Below the pieces are notes generated by a model. That model was given only the letters and a program-made list of their open reading frames with translations. It had not been told where the DNA came from and searched no databases. Below are positions 63,659 to 64,000 of a stretch of 64,000 nt of DNA, in pieces; position 1 is the stretch's first letter, and every line of letters begins with the position of its first letter. The stretch is from Echiichthys vipera (taxonomy: Eukaryota > Chordata > Actinopteri > Perciformes > Trachinidae). Both the position numbers and the translations under genes were made by a program. The stretch is from positions 1,485,415-1,549,414 of the forward strand of contig OY829660.1 of assembly GCA_963691815.1 (NCBI GenBank). Direction: 5' to 3'.

Positions 63659-64000
63659 AGCTCTGCATAAGTCAGCACAGAGCTGATCACAGGAGGAAGT
63701 GGCTGAGAAGAGCTTTTATTTTGGAGGGTCTCTAAAACATCCTGCTGCAGTTGACTCTTTATTCTTCTCCTCTGTTTCTCCTGAATGAGAGCGTTCACAG
63801 TAAAAAAGCTCGTGAGGATGTGATTGTGTTTAAAAACCTGAAAGAACGTCGTCACGGCGACACGTCGTCACGGCGACACGTCGACGTCTGAACAGGACAG
63901 AAAACAGACTAAAGGTCATTCTGTCGGATTGTTCTGGATCATGAGTTTGTTCTGTTTCCTTCTCATGGAGCAGAATTAAAGAACAAAGCATTAAAACCTG
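63659..64000. other. Right edge, no gene seen
   Basis: Holds an inverted repeat GATCAGCTCTG / CAGAGCTGATC (63656-63690) and a direct duplication of CGTCGTCACGGCGACA (about 63847-63880). Confidence 0.5.

Overview
The window is teleost fish nuclear DNA. It has intron-containing vertebrate genes, fish-type dispersed repeats (PIF/Harbinger MITEs, pogo/Tigger fragments, tRNA-derived SINEs, LINE 3' tails) and very many micro- and minisatellites. Exons were assembled by hand from splice consensus, reading-frame continuity and recalled family similarity. No alignment was run.

Layout. (1) 1740-4336, minus: a complete seven-exon chymotrypsinogen B gene with its own TATA box and polyadenylation signal. 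(2) 8361-14445, plus: the last four exons of tmeff1 (tomoregulin-1: linker, EGF domain, transmembrane segment, cytoplasmic tail). Its signal peptide and Kazal exons are not in the window, so the protease gene seems to lie antisense within or beside a tmeff1 intron. (3) 14.5-22 kb: repeat-rich spacer with LINE remnants, a palindromic MITE and two Harbinger MITEs. (4) 22175-30540, plus: cavin4 (MURC), two exons split by a 7.4 kb intron; tmeff1 and cavin4 are also neighbours in human. (5) 30.5-43.8 kb: gene-poor, with large tandem arrays, including one whose every unit carries a motif like a tRNA-Pro primer-binding site. (6) 43848-54752, plus: complete ift57 in 11 exons; nearly every large intron carries its own array or transposon. 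(7) 56598-58265, plus: a single-exon TRIM E3 ligase with PRY/SPRY domain. (8) 59.5-60.0 kb: two good-looking terminal exons of an unrecognised gene between two related arrays, then microsatellites to the end.

The genes do not form a pathway: a digestive protease, a brain-type membrane protein, a muscle caveolar coat protein, a ciliary transport subunit and an innate-immunity-type ubiquitin ligase. What stands out is how tandem repeats have invaded gene architecture: the ift57 exon-1 splice donor has been copied six times into intron 1, the ift57 stop codon lies in the first unit of a minisatellite, and a G-quadruplex-prone array sits just before the exon-8 acceptor. I see no CRISPR array, rRNA or genuine tRNA gene, and no convincing new multi-gene system.
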